From Pseudomonas sp. RIT-PI-r (GTDB taxonomy: Bacteria > Pseudomonadota > Gammaproteobacteria > Pseudomonadales > Pseudomonadaceae): DNA of 64,000 nt. A model generated the notes under the pieces. It was given only the letters and a program-made list of their open reading frames with translations. It was not told where the DNA came from and made no database searches. The position numbers and the translations under genes were made by a program. The stretch lies in the NCBI RefSeq assembly GCF_001297015.1, contig NZ_LIGE01000047.1:345107-409106 (forward strand). The letters run 5' to 3'. Positions within the stretch are counted from its first letter, which is position 1. Every line of letters begins with the position of its first letter. Below, piece by piece: positions 8,799 to 17,057 of the stretch.

Positions 8799-9269
8799 TC
8801 AGCGACTGGCCTGAAATGCCCTCAGTCCCTTCAACGCCTGCGCTCGCACGGCATTGCGTACCAGCGGCGTCCAGCCGAGCAGCAAGCCTTTGAACCCCAG
8901 TGCCTGACGGGACCAGCGCCACAGATCGAAGTGGTCGTGGTGCTCGCAGATCCTGCCGTCACGGAAGACGAAACGCGCCTGGATATCGTTGATGACGATG
9001 TTGCCGGTCTGGCTGAACAGGTAAGTCGCGACCCAATGCGCGCCGCCGCTGCGCTCGTCGGCGCGGACGTTGTCGAAGGTCAGCGAGAAATCCCTGGCCC
9101 GAGTGGTAAGCATGCGCCACATGTCGCCGGCATCGCGCCCGCGCAGTTCGCCAAAGGCCTGGTCGCTGAACACCACGTCGTCGGTATAGCACGCGGCCAT
9201 GGCCTCGGCATCCAGACGCTGGAAGGCTTCGTAGAAGCGGGTGATCAACTCGGCGTGGACTTCACTCAT
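8799..9269 (-). CDS. NTF2-like (SnoaL-like) protein
   Basis: A 156-residue protein of the nuclear transport factor 2 / SnoaL-like fold: helix ELITRFYEAFQRLDAEAMAACYTDDVVFSDQ, then LRGRDAGDMWRMLTTR, then beta strands with INDIQARFVFRDGRICEHHDHFDLWRW. Members are small ligand-binding or isomerase-like proteins, and this one has no assignable substrate. ATG 9269 is preceded by GGAGATTGCCC. A longer in-frame reading that begins in the nearby REP element is rejected as the start. Confidence 0.85.
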   Translation of the reverse strand: MSEVHAELITRFYEAFQRLDAEAMAACYTDDVVFSDQAFGELRGRDAGDMWRMLTTRARDFSLTFDNVRADERSGGAHWVATYLFSQTGNIVINDIQARFVFRDGRICEHHDHFDLWRWSRQALGFKGLLLGWTPLVRNAVRAQALKGLRAFQASR

Positions 9270-9371
9270 GGGCAATCTCCAGATAGGTACAGATTGCCAG
9301 CACGATAATCTGCAATGGGCGGAAACACTATCGGCATTCGCCCACCGAATACGGCAACACACAAAACTCCT

Positions 9372-9456
9372 GTAGGAGCTGCGGCACGCTGCGATCTTTT
9401 GATGTTGATTTACCAAGGATAAAATTCAAAAGATCGCAGCGTGCCGCAGCTCCTAC
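9372..9456. repeat. REP doublet, family B
   Basis: Inverted arms GTAGGAGCTGCGGCACGCTG and CAGCGTGCCGCAGCTCCTAC. It ends 5 bases beyond the stop of the adjacent MFS gene, so it may also act as that transcript's 3' hairpin. Confidence 0.92.
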
Positions 9457-9461
9457 AGGGG

Positions 9462-10766
9462 TCAGATTCTTTCGCTCTGCACTTGCACGTACAGCGCACG
9501 CCCGGCTCCGAGGCCGGCGAGGATCGCACCTGTGCCAATGATGCCGAAGATCCAGCCCACCGCGTTCCAGCCGCCGGTCCAGTCATGCACCACGCCGACC
9601 GCGAACGGCCCCATCGACGCCAGCGTGTAACCGAAGCCCTGAGACATGCTCGACAGGTTCGCCGCAACATGGGAATCGCGCGAGCGCAACACGATCAGGG
9701 TCAATGCCAGACTGAACGTACCGCCCTGCCCCAGACCCAGCAGAATCGCCCAGCCCCACAAACCTTCGATCGGCGCATAGAGACAGCCGAACAGGCCACC
9801 GAGGGTCAACGCCATGACCACGACAATCGCCAGACGCTGATCCTTGCCACGGGTCGCCAGCCACGGCGCTGCCAGCGAACTGGCGAGCTGGATAATTACC
9901 GAACCGGACAACACCAGACCTGCCTGAGTCGGCGTCAATCCACGACCGATGAGGATCGACGGCAACCAGCCGAACACGATGTACGCCAGCGACGATTGCA
10001 GGCCCATGTACAAGGTCACCTGCCAGGCCAGCGGATCACGCAGCAAACCGCGCACGCGATAGGCGACATTGTGTGCGCCGTGTTTCTGGCCGACCTGCGG
10101 CAGCCAGAACAACGCCGCCACCAGCGCCGGGATGACCCAGAAGCCCAGGCCAATTGTCCAGTCGCCGCCAAAATGCTCGCTTAGAGGCACGCTCGTGCCC
10201 GCCGCCATTGCCGCGCCCAGGCACAGGGCCATGGTGTAGACGCCGGTCATGGTGCCGGCGTGTTTGGCGAAGTCGCGTTTGACGATGCCCGGCAGCAATA
10301 CGCCGACGATGCCGATACTCGCGCCGCCCAGTACGCTGCCGGCGAACAGACCGATTTCACCAAAGCTGCTGCGCAAAATGATGCCGCCGGCCAGTGTCAG
10401 CAGAATCCCCAACACCACACGTTCAGCACCGAAACGCCGCGCCAGAATCGGCGCCAGCGGTGCGAACAAACCGAGGCACAGCACCGGCAGCGTGGTCAGC
10501 AATCCTGCCTGAGCCGCCGACAGACCGAGGCTTTTCGACACGTCGCTGAGCAGCGGCGCCATGCTCGACAGGGCCGGACGCAGGTTCAACGCGACCAGAA
10601 TCAAGCCGAGCAGCAACAGCCAGGGCCGGCGCACCAGCGGATGGCTTTGTTGCACTTGCTCGTCATCGGCCTCGGCATCGATCAGCAGCTCTTCAAGCTC
10701 CGTTGTGCGTTTGGGGGTTGTGGATATCTCACTGCGGGACATGGATTTCTCGGTTTCAAGGTTCAT
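9462..10766 (-). CDS. MFS transporter, CynX/NimT family
   Basis: A 434-residue inner-membrane transporter with about 12 hydrophobic segments after a ~45-residue cytosolic N-tail. Motifs seen are LVALNLRPALSSMAPLL at the first helix, typical of CynX/NimT (cyanate and nitroimidazole-type) transporters, and LAPILARRFGAERV in the 2-3 loop. It starts 8 bases inside the end of the FadR-type regulator gene and is co-directional, so regulator and transporter form an operon. The substrate cannot be named from sequence. An internal ATG at 10742 (MSRSEIS) is an alternative start. Confidence 0.87.
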   Translation of the reverse strand: MNLETEKSMSRSEISTTPKRTTELEELLIDAEADDEQVQQSHPLVRRPWLLLLGLILVALNLRPALSSMAPLLSDVSKSLGLSAAQAGLLTTLPVLCLGLFAPLAPILARRFGAERVVLGILLTLAGGIILRSSFGEIGLFAGSVLGGASIGIVGVLLPGIVKRDFAKHAGTMTGVYTMALCLGAAMAAGTSVPLSEHFGGDWTIGLGFWVIPALVAALFWLPQVGQKHGAHNVAYRVRGLLRDPLAWQVTLYMGLQSSLAYIVFGWLPSILIGRGLTPTQAGLVLSGSVIIQLASSLAAPWLATRGKDQRLAIVVVMALTLGGLFGCLYAPIEGLWGWAILLGLGQGGTFSLALTLIVLRSRDSHVAANLSSMSQGFGYTLASMGPFAVGVVHDWTGGWNAVGWIFGIIGTGAILAGLGAGRALYVQVQSERI

Positions 10767-11415
10767 TGATCAACTGCCTCGACAAGGCTTTGGCCCGCTC
10801 CGGGTCGCGTTGTTCGACCGCATCGAGCAACGCGATGTGCAGGTCGAACACTTCCTGACGGCGCGGGACGATGTTCAGGGTCTGGCGCAACTGCGCGCCG
10901 ACGATGCTGGAGAAATAGCCGTACAGCTCGCTGAGGGCCGGGTTGTGCGCGGCGTCGACCAAGCGGCGGTGGAACACCAGATCGCAAGCGATGAAGGTGT
11001 CGAGGTCGCCGTGGTAGTGACTGCCGCTGGTGCCAAGGGCCTCGCGCAACGCAGCGAGGTCTTCGTCGGTACGCCGCAATGCCGCCAAACCGATGGCTTC
11101 GACTTCGAGGATGTGCCGGGTTTCACGCGCCTGATCCAGCGAGCAGCGCGACAGCGCCTTCAGCGTGTCGAGCGGATCGACCAGCGCGCGCAAATAACTG
11201 CCGTCGCCCTGACGAATCTCGATCAGCCCGGAAAACGCCAGCACCCGCATGGCTTCACGCACGGTGTTGCGGCTGATGCCCAGCTCAGCGCACAGCTCGG
11301 GTTCGGTCGGCAGACGCTCGCCGACTTGCCAGGTACCGCTGTTGATGCGCTGACGAAGTTGATCCAAGGCCTGATCGACCAGGGATCGTTTGATGAGTGG
11401 AGAAATGTCTGACAT
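10756..11415 (-). CDS. FadR-type GntR transcriptional regulator
   Basis: A 219-residue regulator. The N-terminal winged HTH (LRQRINSGTWQVGERLPTEPELCAELGISRNTVREAMRVL) is followed by an all-helical FCD ligand-binding domain with His/Asp-rich helices (DLDTFIACDLVFHRRLVDAAHNP). It should respond to a small organic acid and control the downstream MFS transporter and itself. I prefer ATG 11415 (MSDISPLIKRS). An upstream ATG at 11436 would fall inside a palindromic operator. Confidence 0.9.
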   Translation of the reverse strand: MSDISPLIKRSLVDQALDQLRQRINSGTWQVGERLPTEPELCAELGISRNTVREAMRVLAFSGLIEIRQGDGSYLRALVDPLDTLKALSRCSLDQARETRHILEVEAIGLAALRRTDEDLAALREALGTSGSHYHGDLDTFIACDLVFHRRLVDAAHNPALSELYGYFSSIVGAQLRQTLNIVPRRQEVFDLHIALLDAVEQRDPERAKALSRQLINEP

Positions 11416-11427
11416 AGGATTCGCCCT

Positions 11428-11469
11428 TTCATCCAATCATAGGATGAATTTTCTGACATGTTAGTCAGA
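11428..11469. promoter_or_regulatory. Tandem palindromes upstream of the FadR-type regulator
   Basis: Two perfect inverted repeats: TTCATCC-N7-GGATGAA at 11428-11448 and TCTGACATGTTAGTCAGA at 11452-11469. They lie 13-54 bases upstream of the preferred start codon. Placement and symmetry suit autoregulation by the GntR protein. The link to this regulator is inferred. Confidence 0.6.
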
Positions 11470-11535
11470 CCCGTGTAGGACGGCAACCACCTAGGGTCAA
11501 TCGGAGACCCATGAAGCGGTATTTTCGATTGGTCA

Positions 11536-11558
11536 AAATTACCCTTTAAGGGTAATTT
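11536..11558. promoter_or_regulatory. Operator-like palindrome of mqsRA
   Basis: A perfect 23-base palindrome with arms AAATTACCCTT and AAGGGTAATTT around a single T, 23 bases before the mqsR ATG. MqsA antitoxins bind short palindromes of the general form TAACCT-N-AGGTTA, and TTACCC-N-GGGTAA here is close to it. Confidence 0.7.
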
Positions 11559-11581
11559 CAGGGACAGGGTTTTGGTTTCTT

Positions 11582-11893
11582 ATGGAAAAGAACACACCCC
11601 ATTATGAGCTGGCGGTGATAAAGGCTGAGGTGAGGCGGTTAGGTCAAAAAGCTTTCACCAAAGCTTCGGTCAAATCAGCGGAGAAGCTCGGCTTCAACCT
11701 CAGCGAAATGCTAGAGATCGTTTTCGAGCTAAAAACCAGGATGTTGTACAAATCGATGACTACTTATGACGATCATCGAATCTGGCAAGACGTGTATCAC
11801 ATCAATTCACGAGATCAGGAGATTTACATCAAGGTGACCTACCGCCCCGGCGGCAGCCCACCGGTAATCTCCTTCAAGGAGAAGAACCCATGA
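11582..11893 (+). CDS. mqsR: MqsR-family toxin (mRNA interferase)
   Basis: A 103-residue RelE-fold toxin. The family signature YKSMTTYDDHRIWQDVYHI is followed by the C-terminal strand VISFKEK, both as in E. coli MqsR. MqsR cleaves mRNA mainly at GC-containing sites (GCU in E. coli) and slows growth. As in E. coli, the toxin gene precedes the antitoxin gene, which is the reverse of most type II pairs. It overlaps mqsA by 4 bases (ATGA). Confidence 0.95.
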   Translation: MEKNTPHYELAVIKAEVRRLGQKAFTKASVKSAEKLGFNLSEMLEIVFELKTRMLYKSMTTYDDHRIWQDVYHINSRDQEIYIKVTYRPGGSPPVISFKEKNP

Positions 11894-12378
11894 AAACCCA
11901 GCAATGTGTCAGCTGCGGTGCACGTGAGGGAATGAGGCATTTCCAGGGTCGCGGAGAAACCCTGAGTGTCAAAGGCATGGAGCGCCGTGTAGACGATCTA
12001 TCTGGTTGGGAGTGCCAGAAGTGCGGTGAAGTGGAATGGGATTTCGACACCGATAGTGCTGAGCGTTATTGTGATGCCGGTGACGAGCTGGTTCTCGCTG
12101 GCAGACAAATGATCGGCGCCGAGATGAAACGTATTCGACGCAAATTGCACCTGACGCAGAAAGAGACGGTACAACTGCTCTCTGGTGGCGGGCATAACGC
12201 ATTCTCTCGCTACGAACGCGGCGAGTTACTTCCACCCAAAGCATTGGTGCTGCTGATGCGTCTATTGGATCGTCATCCCTACATGCTCGTCGATATCCAG
12301 ACCTTGGCTGAAGGCGCAGACCTGCGAGGTTTCACGCACACCGTACACAAGGAACACGAAACCCTCAGCGTTTCCTGA
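11890..12378 (+). CDS. mqsA: MqsA-family antitoxin and transcriptional repressor
   Basis: A 162-residue protein with an N-terminal zinc-binding domain (C6xxC9 and C42xxC45) and a C-terminal HTH (LTQKETVQLLSGGGHNAFSR, then YERGELLPPKALVLLMRLL). The N-domain should bind MqsR and the HTH the palindrome at 11536-11558. It is about 30 residues longer than E. coli MqsA (131), with the extra length in a C-terminal tail after residue ~140. Translation is coupled to mqsR. Confidence 0.94.
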   Translation: MKTQQCVSCGAREGMRHFQGRGETLSVKGMERRVDDLSGWECQKCGEVEWDFDTDSAERYCDAGDELVLAGRQMIGAEMKRIRRKLHLTQKETVQLLSGGGHNAFSRYERGELLPPKALVLLMRLLDRHPYMLVDIQTLAEGADLRGFTHTVHKEHETLSVS

Positions 12379-12383
12379 CTCCA

Positions 12384-12417
12384 AAAAACAAACCCGGCAC
12401 AAGGCCGGGTTCGTTTT
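12384..12417. terminator. Bidirectional terminator between mqsA and aapP
   Basis: Stem AACCCGGC-acaag-GCCGGGTT (12391-12411) with TTTT on the plus side and an AAAAAACA tract on the other. The flanking genes are convergent. Confidence 0.85.
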
Positions 12418-12429
12418 ACTCACAAACCA

Positions 12430-13194
12430 TCAATGCAAAATCTGACTCAAGAACAACTTCGTCCGCTCATTCTGCGGATTATCGAAGAAGTCATTCGGCG
12501 CCGCCTGTTCAACGATCTCACCCTTGTCCATGAAGATCACGCGGTTGGCCACGGTGCGGGCAAAGCCCATTTCGTGGGTTACGCAGAGCATGGTCATGCC
12601 GTCTTCAGCCAGACCGATCATGGTGTCCAGAACCTCTTTCACCATCTCCGGATCAAGCGCTGAAGTCGGTTCATCGAACAGCATGATTTTCGGTTTCATG
12701 CACAGCGCGCGGGCGATCGCCACACGCTGTTGCTGACCGCCGGACAGTTGCCCCGGAAACTTGTGCGCCTGCTCCGGAATGCGTACGCGTTCCAGGTAAT
12801 GCATGGCAATTTCCTCGGCCTTGCGCTTGGGCATCTTGCGTACCCACATCGGCGCCAGGGTGCAGTTCTGCAAAATGGTCAGGTGCGGGAACAGGTTGAA
12901 GTGCTGGAACACCATGCCGACTTCGCGGCGGATCGCTTCGATCTGCTTGAGGTCGTTGGTCAGTTCCACGCCGTCGACGACGATGCGGCCCTGCTGGTGT
13001 TCTTCCAGACGATTGAGGCAGCGAATCGTCGTCGATTTACCGGAACCCGACGGGCCGCACAGGACGATACGCTCGCCCTGTTTGACGTTGAGGTTGATGT
13101 CTTTGAGCACGTGGAACTGGCCGTACCACTTGTTGACGCCCTGCATCTGAATAATGCCTTCAGGACCTGCAGGCTTTTTGATTGCTTCACTCAT
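12430..13194 (-). CDS. aapP: Amino-acid ABC transporter ATP-binding protein AapP
   Basis: A 254-residue ABC ATPase. Walker A is GPSGSGKST, the signature is LSGGQQQRVAIARAL, and Walker B is IMLFDEPTSALDPEM, followed by the switch His (CVTHEMGFA). It is the last gene of aapJQMP and energises uptake of a broad range of L-amino acids. It follows aapM after 11 bases. The QMP order with a distal ATPase matches the general amino-acid permease of rhizobia and Pseudomonas. Confidence 0.95.
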   Translation of the reverse strand: MSEAIKKPAGPEGIIQMQGVNKWYGQFHVLKDINLNVKQGERIVLCGPSGSGKSTTIRCLNRLEEHQQGRIVVDGVELTNDLKQIEAIRREVGMVFQHFNLFPHLTILQNCTLAPMWVRKMPKRKAEEIAMHYLERVRIPEQAHKFPGQLSGGQQQRVAIARALCMKPKIMLFDEPTSALDPEMVKEVLDTMIGLAEDGMTMLCVTHEMGFARTVANRVIFMDKGEIVEQAAPNDFFDNPQNERTKLFLSQILH

Positions 13195-13205
13195 TTACAC
13201 AACTC

Positions 13206-14300
13206 CTAACGCTTGTGGCCAGTGTCGAGCTTGCGTTCCAGATGCATGGAATAGCGCGACATACCAAAACAGAAAATCCAGAACACCAGGGCGGCGAACA
13301 CGTAGCCTTCGGTGGCCATGCCCAGCCATTTCGGATCGGCAGCGGCTTGCTTGACGCTGTTGAGCAGGTCAAAGAGGCCGATGATGATCACCAGACTGGT
13401 GTCCTTGAACAGCGCAATGAAGGTGTTGACGATGCCGGGGATCACCAGCTTCAGGGCTTGCGGCAGAATCACCAGGCCCATCGAACGCCAGTAACCGAGG
13501 CCCATCGCCGCAGCCGCTTCGTACTGACCTTTGGGGATCGCTTGCAGACCGCCGCGCACCACCTCAGCCACATAGGCCGACTGGAACAGGATCACGCCGA
13601 TCAGCGCCCGTAGCAGTTTGTCGAAGTTCATGCCCTCAGGCAGGAACAACGGCAGCATCACCGAAGACATGAACAGCACGGTGATCAACGGCACGCCGCG
13701 CCAGAACTCGATGAAGGTCACGCAGACCACACGAATCGCCGGCATGTTCGAGCGTCGCCCCAGCGCCAGCACAATCCCCAACGGCAAGGCACCGGCGATG
13801 CCGACGGTGGCGATCACCAGGGTCAGCATCAGGCCGCCCCACTGGCTGGTCGCCACGTTGGTCAGACCGAACCCGCCATGCAGCAAGGTGAAGGCAATGA
13901 TCGGGTACAGCACCAGAAAGCTCAGCCCGTAGATCGCTTTGTGCGGCACACGCGCGATGAACAATGGCGCCGCGCCGATCACCGCCAGCCACACGGTCAG
14001 GTCGACGCGCCAGCGCAGTTCCGGCGGGTAGTAGCCGTACATGAACTGGCCGAAACGCTGCTGAATGAACACCCAGCAGGCGCCGTCCTTGGTGCAGTCG
14101 GCGCGAGTGGTACCGACCCAGTTGGCATCAATGATTGCCCAACTGAGGATCGGTGGCACGACGAGGTAGATCAGGTAGAACGCAAACAGGGTCAGCAGGG
14201 TGTTGAGCCAGCTGGAGAACATGTTCGCGCGCATCCACGCCACCACGCCGATGCTGCTGTTGGGTGGAGGCATGTCGGGTTTGAAAGTATGAGTACTCAT
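13206..14300 (-). CDS. aapM: Amino-acid ABC transporter permease AapM
   Basis: A 364-residue inner-membrane permease. A long insertion region with several hydrophobic segments precedes the C-terminal HisM-type core, whose EAA loop is EVVRGGLQAIPKGQYEAAAAMGLGYWRSMGLVILPQA. It forms the translocation channel with AapQ. The extended N-terminal half (residues ~1-150) is typical of AapM compared with ordinary ~220-residue permeases. It lies 10 bases downstream of aapQ. Confidence 0.94.
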   Translation of the reverse strand: MSTHTFKPDMPPPNSSIGVVAWMRANMFSSWLNTLLTLFAFYLIYLVVPPILSWAIIDANWVGTTRADCTKDGACWVFIQQRFGQFMYGYYPPELRWRVDLTVWLAVIGAAPLFIARVPHKAIYGLSFLVLYPIIAFTLLHGGFGLTNVATSQWGGLMLTLVIATVGIAGALPLGIVLALGRRSNMPAIRVVCVTFIEFWRGVPLITVLFMSSVMLPLFLPEGMNFDKLLRALIGVILFQSAYVAEVVRGGLQAIPKGQYEAAAAMGLGYWRSMGLVILPQALKLVIPGIVNTFIALFKDTSLVIIIGLFDLLNSVKQAAADPKWLGMATEGYVFAALVFWIFCFGMSRYSMHLERKLDTGHKR

Positions 14301-14310
14301 GCGCTTTTCC

Positions 14311-15492
14311 TTACCGCTCGATCAGCGCAATGCGCTTGTTGTACCAGTTCATCAGCAGAGAAATGCTGATACTGATCGCCAGGTACACGCTCATGGTGAT
14401 GGCAATCACCTCGATCGCCTGACCGGTCTGGTTAAGCACCGTGCCGGCGAACAGCGAGACCATTTCCGGGTAACCGATACCGGCGGCCAGCGAAGAGTTT
14501 TTCGCCAGGTTGAGGTATTGGCTGGTCAGCGGCGGAATGATCACGCGCAGGGCTTGCGGAATGATCACCTTGCGCAGGGTCGGGCCGTTGCGCAGGCCGA
14601 GCGAACGCGCCGCTTCGGTCTGACCATGGCTGACCGACTTGATCCCGGAACGCACGATCTCGGCAATGAACGCCGCGGTGTATACGGTCAGGGCCAGAGT
14701 CAAGGCGAGCAATTCCGGGATCAGCACCCAGCCGCCGACAAAGTTGAAGCCTTTGAGCTCAGGCATTTCCCAGTGCAACGGGGCACCGAAGATCAGTGCG
14801 CACAGGGTCGGGATCACTAGCAGAATCGCCAGACCAACCCAGAACTTGTGGAACGGCACGCCGGTTTCTTCAAAGCGCTTGTTCGCCCAGCGTGTCATCA
14901 GCACGATGCCGACAATGGCCACCACGATACTGATCACGAACGCCCAGAAACCGTCGGCGGCCAGCGCGGCCGGCATGTTCAGGCCACGGCTGCTGACGAA
15001 GAAGGTGTCACCGAAGTTATGGCTGTTGCGCGGCCCTGGCATGGTCAGGAATACCGCGAAGTACCAGAACAGAATCTGCAGCAGTGGCGGAATGTTGCGG
15101 AAGACTTCCACATACACGGTTGCCAGTTTGCTGATGATCCAGTTCTGCGACAGGCGCGCCACACCGATGATGAAACCGAGGATCGTCGCCAGAATCACGC
15201 CGATGACGGTCACCAGCAGGGTATTGAGCAGACCGATGACAAAGACGCGGGCATAGCTGTCCGCTTCGGTGTAGTCGATCAGGTGTTGAGCGATGCCGAA
15301 GCCGGCACTGCGCTCAAGAAAGCTGAAGCCGGAAGTGATGCCCCGGTGCTGCAGGTTGGTTTGGGTGTTGTCGAACAGGTACCAGCCCATCGAGACCACC
15401 GCGACAACGGTGATGATCTGGAATAGCCACGCACGCACTCGTGGATCGCTGAGGCTGAGCCTCTGCTTTGGTGCGCCGATTGAATTTTGCAT
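14311..15492 (-). CDS. aapQ: Amino-acid ABC transporter permease AapQ
   Basis: A 393-residue permease with an EAA loop EIVRSGIKSVSHGQTEAARSLGLRNGPTLRKVIIPQALRV near the C-terminus. It has extra periplasmic and membrane segments in the middle, typical of AapQ. It pairs with AapM. A strong intercistronic hairpin separates it from the upstream aapJ, which probably sets a higher level for the binding protein than for the membrane parts. Confidence 0.94.
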   Translation of the reverse strand: MQNSIGAPKQRLSLSDPRVRAWLFQIITVVAVVSMGWYLFDNTQTNLQHRGITSGFSFLERSAGFGIAQHLIDYTEADSYARVFVIGLLNTLLVTVIGVILATILGFIIGVARLSQNWIISKLATVYVEVFRNIPPLLQILFWYFAVFLTMPGPRNSHNFGDTFFVSSRGLNMPAALAADGFWAFVISIVVAIVGIVLMTRWANKRFEETGVPFHKFWVGLAILLVIPTLCALIFGAPLHWEMPELKGFNFVGGWVLIPELLALTLALTVYTAAFIAEIVRSGIKSVSHGQTEAARSLGLRNGPTLRKVIIPQALRVIIPPLTSQYLNLAKNSSLAAGIGYPEMVSLFAGTVLNQTGQAIEVIAITMSVYLAISISISLLMNWYNKRIALIER

Positions 15493-15521
15493 GAAGTGCC
15501 CCGCAAGAAATGGAACAGAAC

Positions 15522-15550
15522 ATCACCCGGCGGTTGGCCCGCCGGGTGAT
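15522..15550 (-). terminator. Intercistronic hairpin between aapJ and aapQ
   Basis: A perfect 12-bp stem, ATCACCCGGCGG/CCGCCGGGTGAT, with a 5-base loop and no T-tract on the transcribed strand. It probably acts as an attenuator or 3' stabiliser of aapJ mRNA, not as a full terminator. Confidence 0.75.
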
Positions 15551-15557
15551 AGAACCA

Positions 15558-16589
15558 TTAGCGCACTGGTGGTGCGTACTGAATGCCGCCGTTGTTCCAC
15601 AGGGCGTTCAGGCCACGGTCGATTTCCAGCGGAGTGCTCTTGCCGAGGTTTTTCTCGAAGATTTCGCCGTAGTTGCCGACTTGCTTGACGATCTGCACAA
15701 CCCAGTCCTTCGGCAGTTTCAGGTCTTTGCCGTATTCGCCGTCGGCACCGAGCATACGAGCGACGTCCGGGTTCTTGGTCGACTTGGCTTCAGCCTCGAC
15801 GTTCTTCGAGGTGATGCCGGCTTCTTCGGTGTTGAGCAGCGCGTAGCCAACCCAACGCACGATGGCCAGCCACTCGTCGTCGCCGTTACGCACGACCGGA
15901 CCCAGTGGTTCTTTGGAAATGGTTTCCGGCAGAACCACGTAGTCTTTCGGCGATGCCAGCTTGGAGCGCTGGGCAAACAGCTGAGACTTGTCGGAGGTCA
16001 GTACGTCGCAACGACCGGATTCCAGCGACTTGGCGCTTTCATCGGAGGTGTCGAAAGTGATCGGGGTGTATTTCAGACCGTTGCCGCGGAAGTAGTCGGA
16101 AACGTTCAGTTCGGTAGTGGTACCGGCCTGGATGCAGATGGTTGCACCGTCCAGCTCTTTGGCACTTTTCACGCCCAGCTTGTTGTTCACCAGAAAGCCG
16201 ATGCCGTCGTAGTAGGTAATGAAGCCCGGGAATTTCAGGCCCATGCCCGCATCGCGGGAACTGGTCATGGTGGTGTTGCGCGACAGGATGTCGATCTCGC
16301 CCGATTGCAGCGCGGTGAAGCGCTCCTTGGCGTTCAACTGACTGAACTTGACCTTGGTCGCGTCGCCGAATACGGCAGCGGCCACAGCGCGGCAGACGTC
16401 AGCGTCGATCCCGAGGATCTTGCCGGTAGCGTCCGGTACCGAGAAGCCCGGCAGACCGTCGCTCACGCCACACTGCACGAAACCTTTCTTCTGCACTGCA
16501 TCCAGGGTTGCACCCGCCTGAGCGAACCCGCTGACACCGAGTACTGTTGCTGCAGTCACGATGGCCAGGGTGGATTTCAACATCTTCAT
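15558..16589 (-). CDS. aapJ: General L-amino-acid ABC transporter periplasmic binding protein
   Basis: A 343-residue periplasmic binding protein. The Sec signal peptide (MKMLKSTLAIVTAATVLGVS, cleavage after AQA near residue 25) is followed by the SBP_bac_3 fold (LDAVQKKGFVQCGVSDGLPGFSVPDATGKILGIDADVC). It delivers amino acids to AapQM. At ~340 residues it is longer than the ~260 of ordinary polar-amino-acid binding proteins, as expected for AapJ. It is the first gene of the operon, with a ~110-base or longer leader. Confidence 0.95.
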   Translation of the reverse strand: MKMLKSTLAIVTAATVLGVSGFAQAGATLDAVQKKGFVQCGVSDGLPGFSVPDATGKILGIDADVCRAVAAAVFGDATKVKFSQLNAKERFTALQSGEIDILSRNTTMTSSRDAGMGLKFPGFITYYDGIGFLVNNKLGVKSAKELDGATICIQAGTTTELNVSDYFRGNGLKYTPITFDTSDESAKSLESGRCDVLTSDKSQLFAQRSKLASPKDYVVLPETISKEPLGPVVRNGDDEWLAIVRWVGYALLNTEEAGITSKNVEAEAKSTKNPDVARMLGADGEYGKDLKLPKDWVVQIVKQVGNYGEIFEKNLGKSTPLEIDRGLNALWNNGGIQYAPPVR

Positions 16590-17057
16590 TCAAACCTCCA
16601 GTTTTGCTCTTGTTGTGTCGGAGCTTGAGTCCAGTCGCACCCTTTTGAGGCGTTGTTGACCCGTGTTGGCTTTTTTTGGGGTCAACCGACGTAAGACCTT
16701 CGCTATGAGTCTAGTAGGAGAAAATCCACATCATGGACAACTCACTTCTCACCAATCGGCCGAACGGGCTGTAGCCCTTTCACGTTCGCTGCGCCCGTAG
16801 CGGCCATTGGCGAACATCCATCACCGGATTTTTTGCAATCCCGTCGCCAGTCGTACACTGATAGTGTTACCGCCGGGCGTAGGATCTTTCGTACAGTTCC
16901 CTCCATAGCAAAGCCCGTACCACACCGACTGCGGAAACGATTCGGCGACAGGTCAATAGCAAAACTTGTAACCTTGCGACATCTTCTTAACGGATCAACC
17001 AGACGCGCACTCGAATCACGCACTCAATGAGAGCGCCCGCACATATTTGGAGCAGAC
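16590..17057. other. aapJ-estB divergent intergenic region
   Basis: 468 bases with no gene I can support. It should hold both promoters. The visible element is an inverted repeat with GTTGACCC/GGGTCAAC arms and a 16-base spacer (16655-16686), which would be a hairpin in the aapJ leader or an operator. The part from 16740 to 16990 contains small open frames without coding character. Confidence 0.55.
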
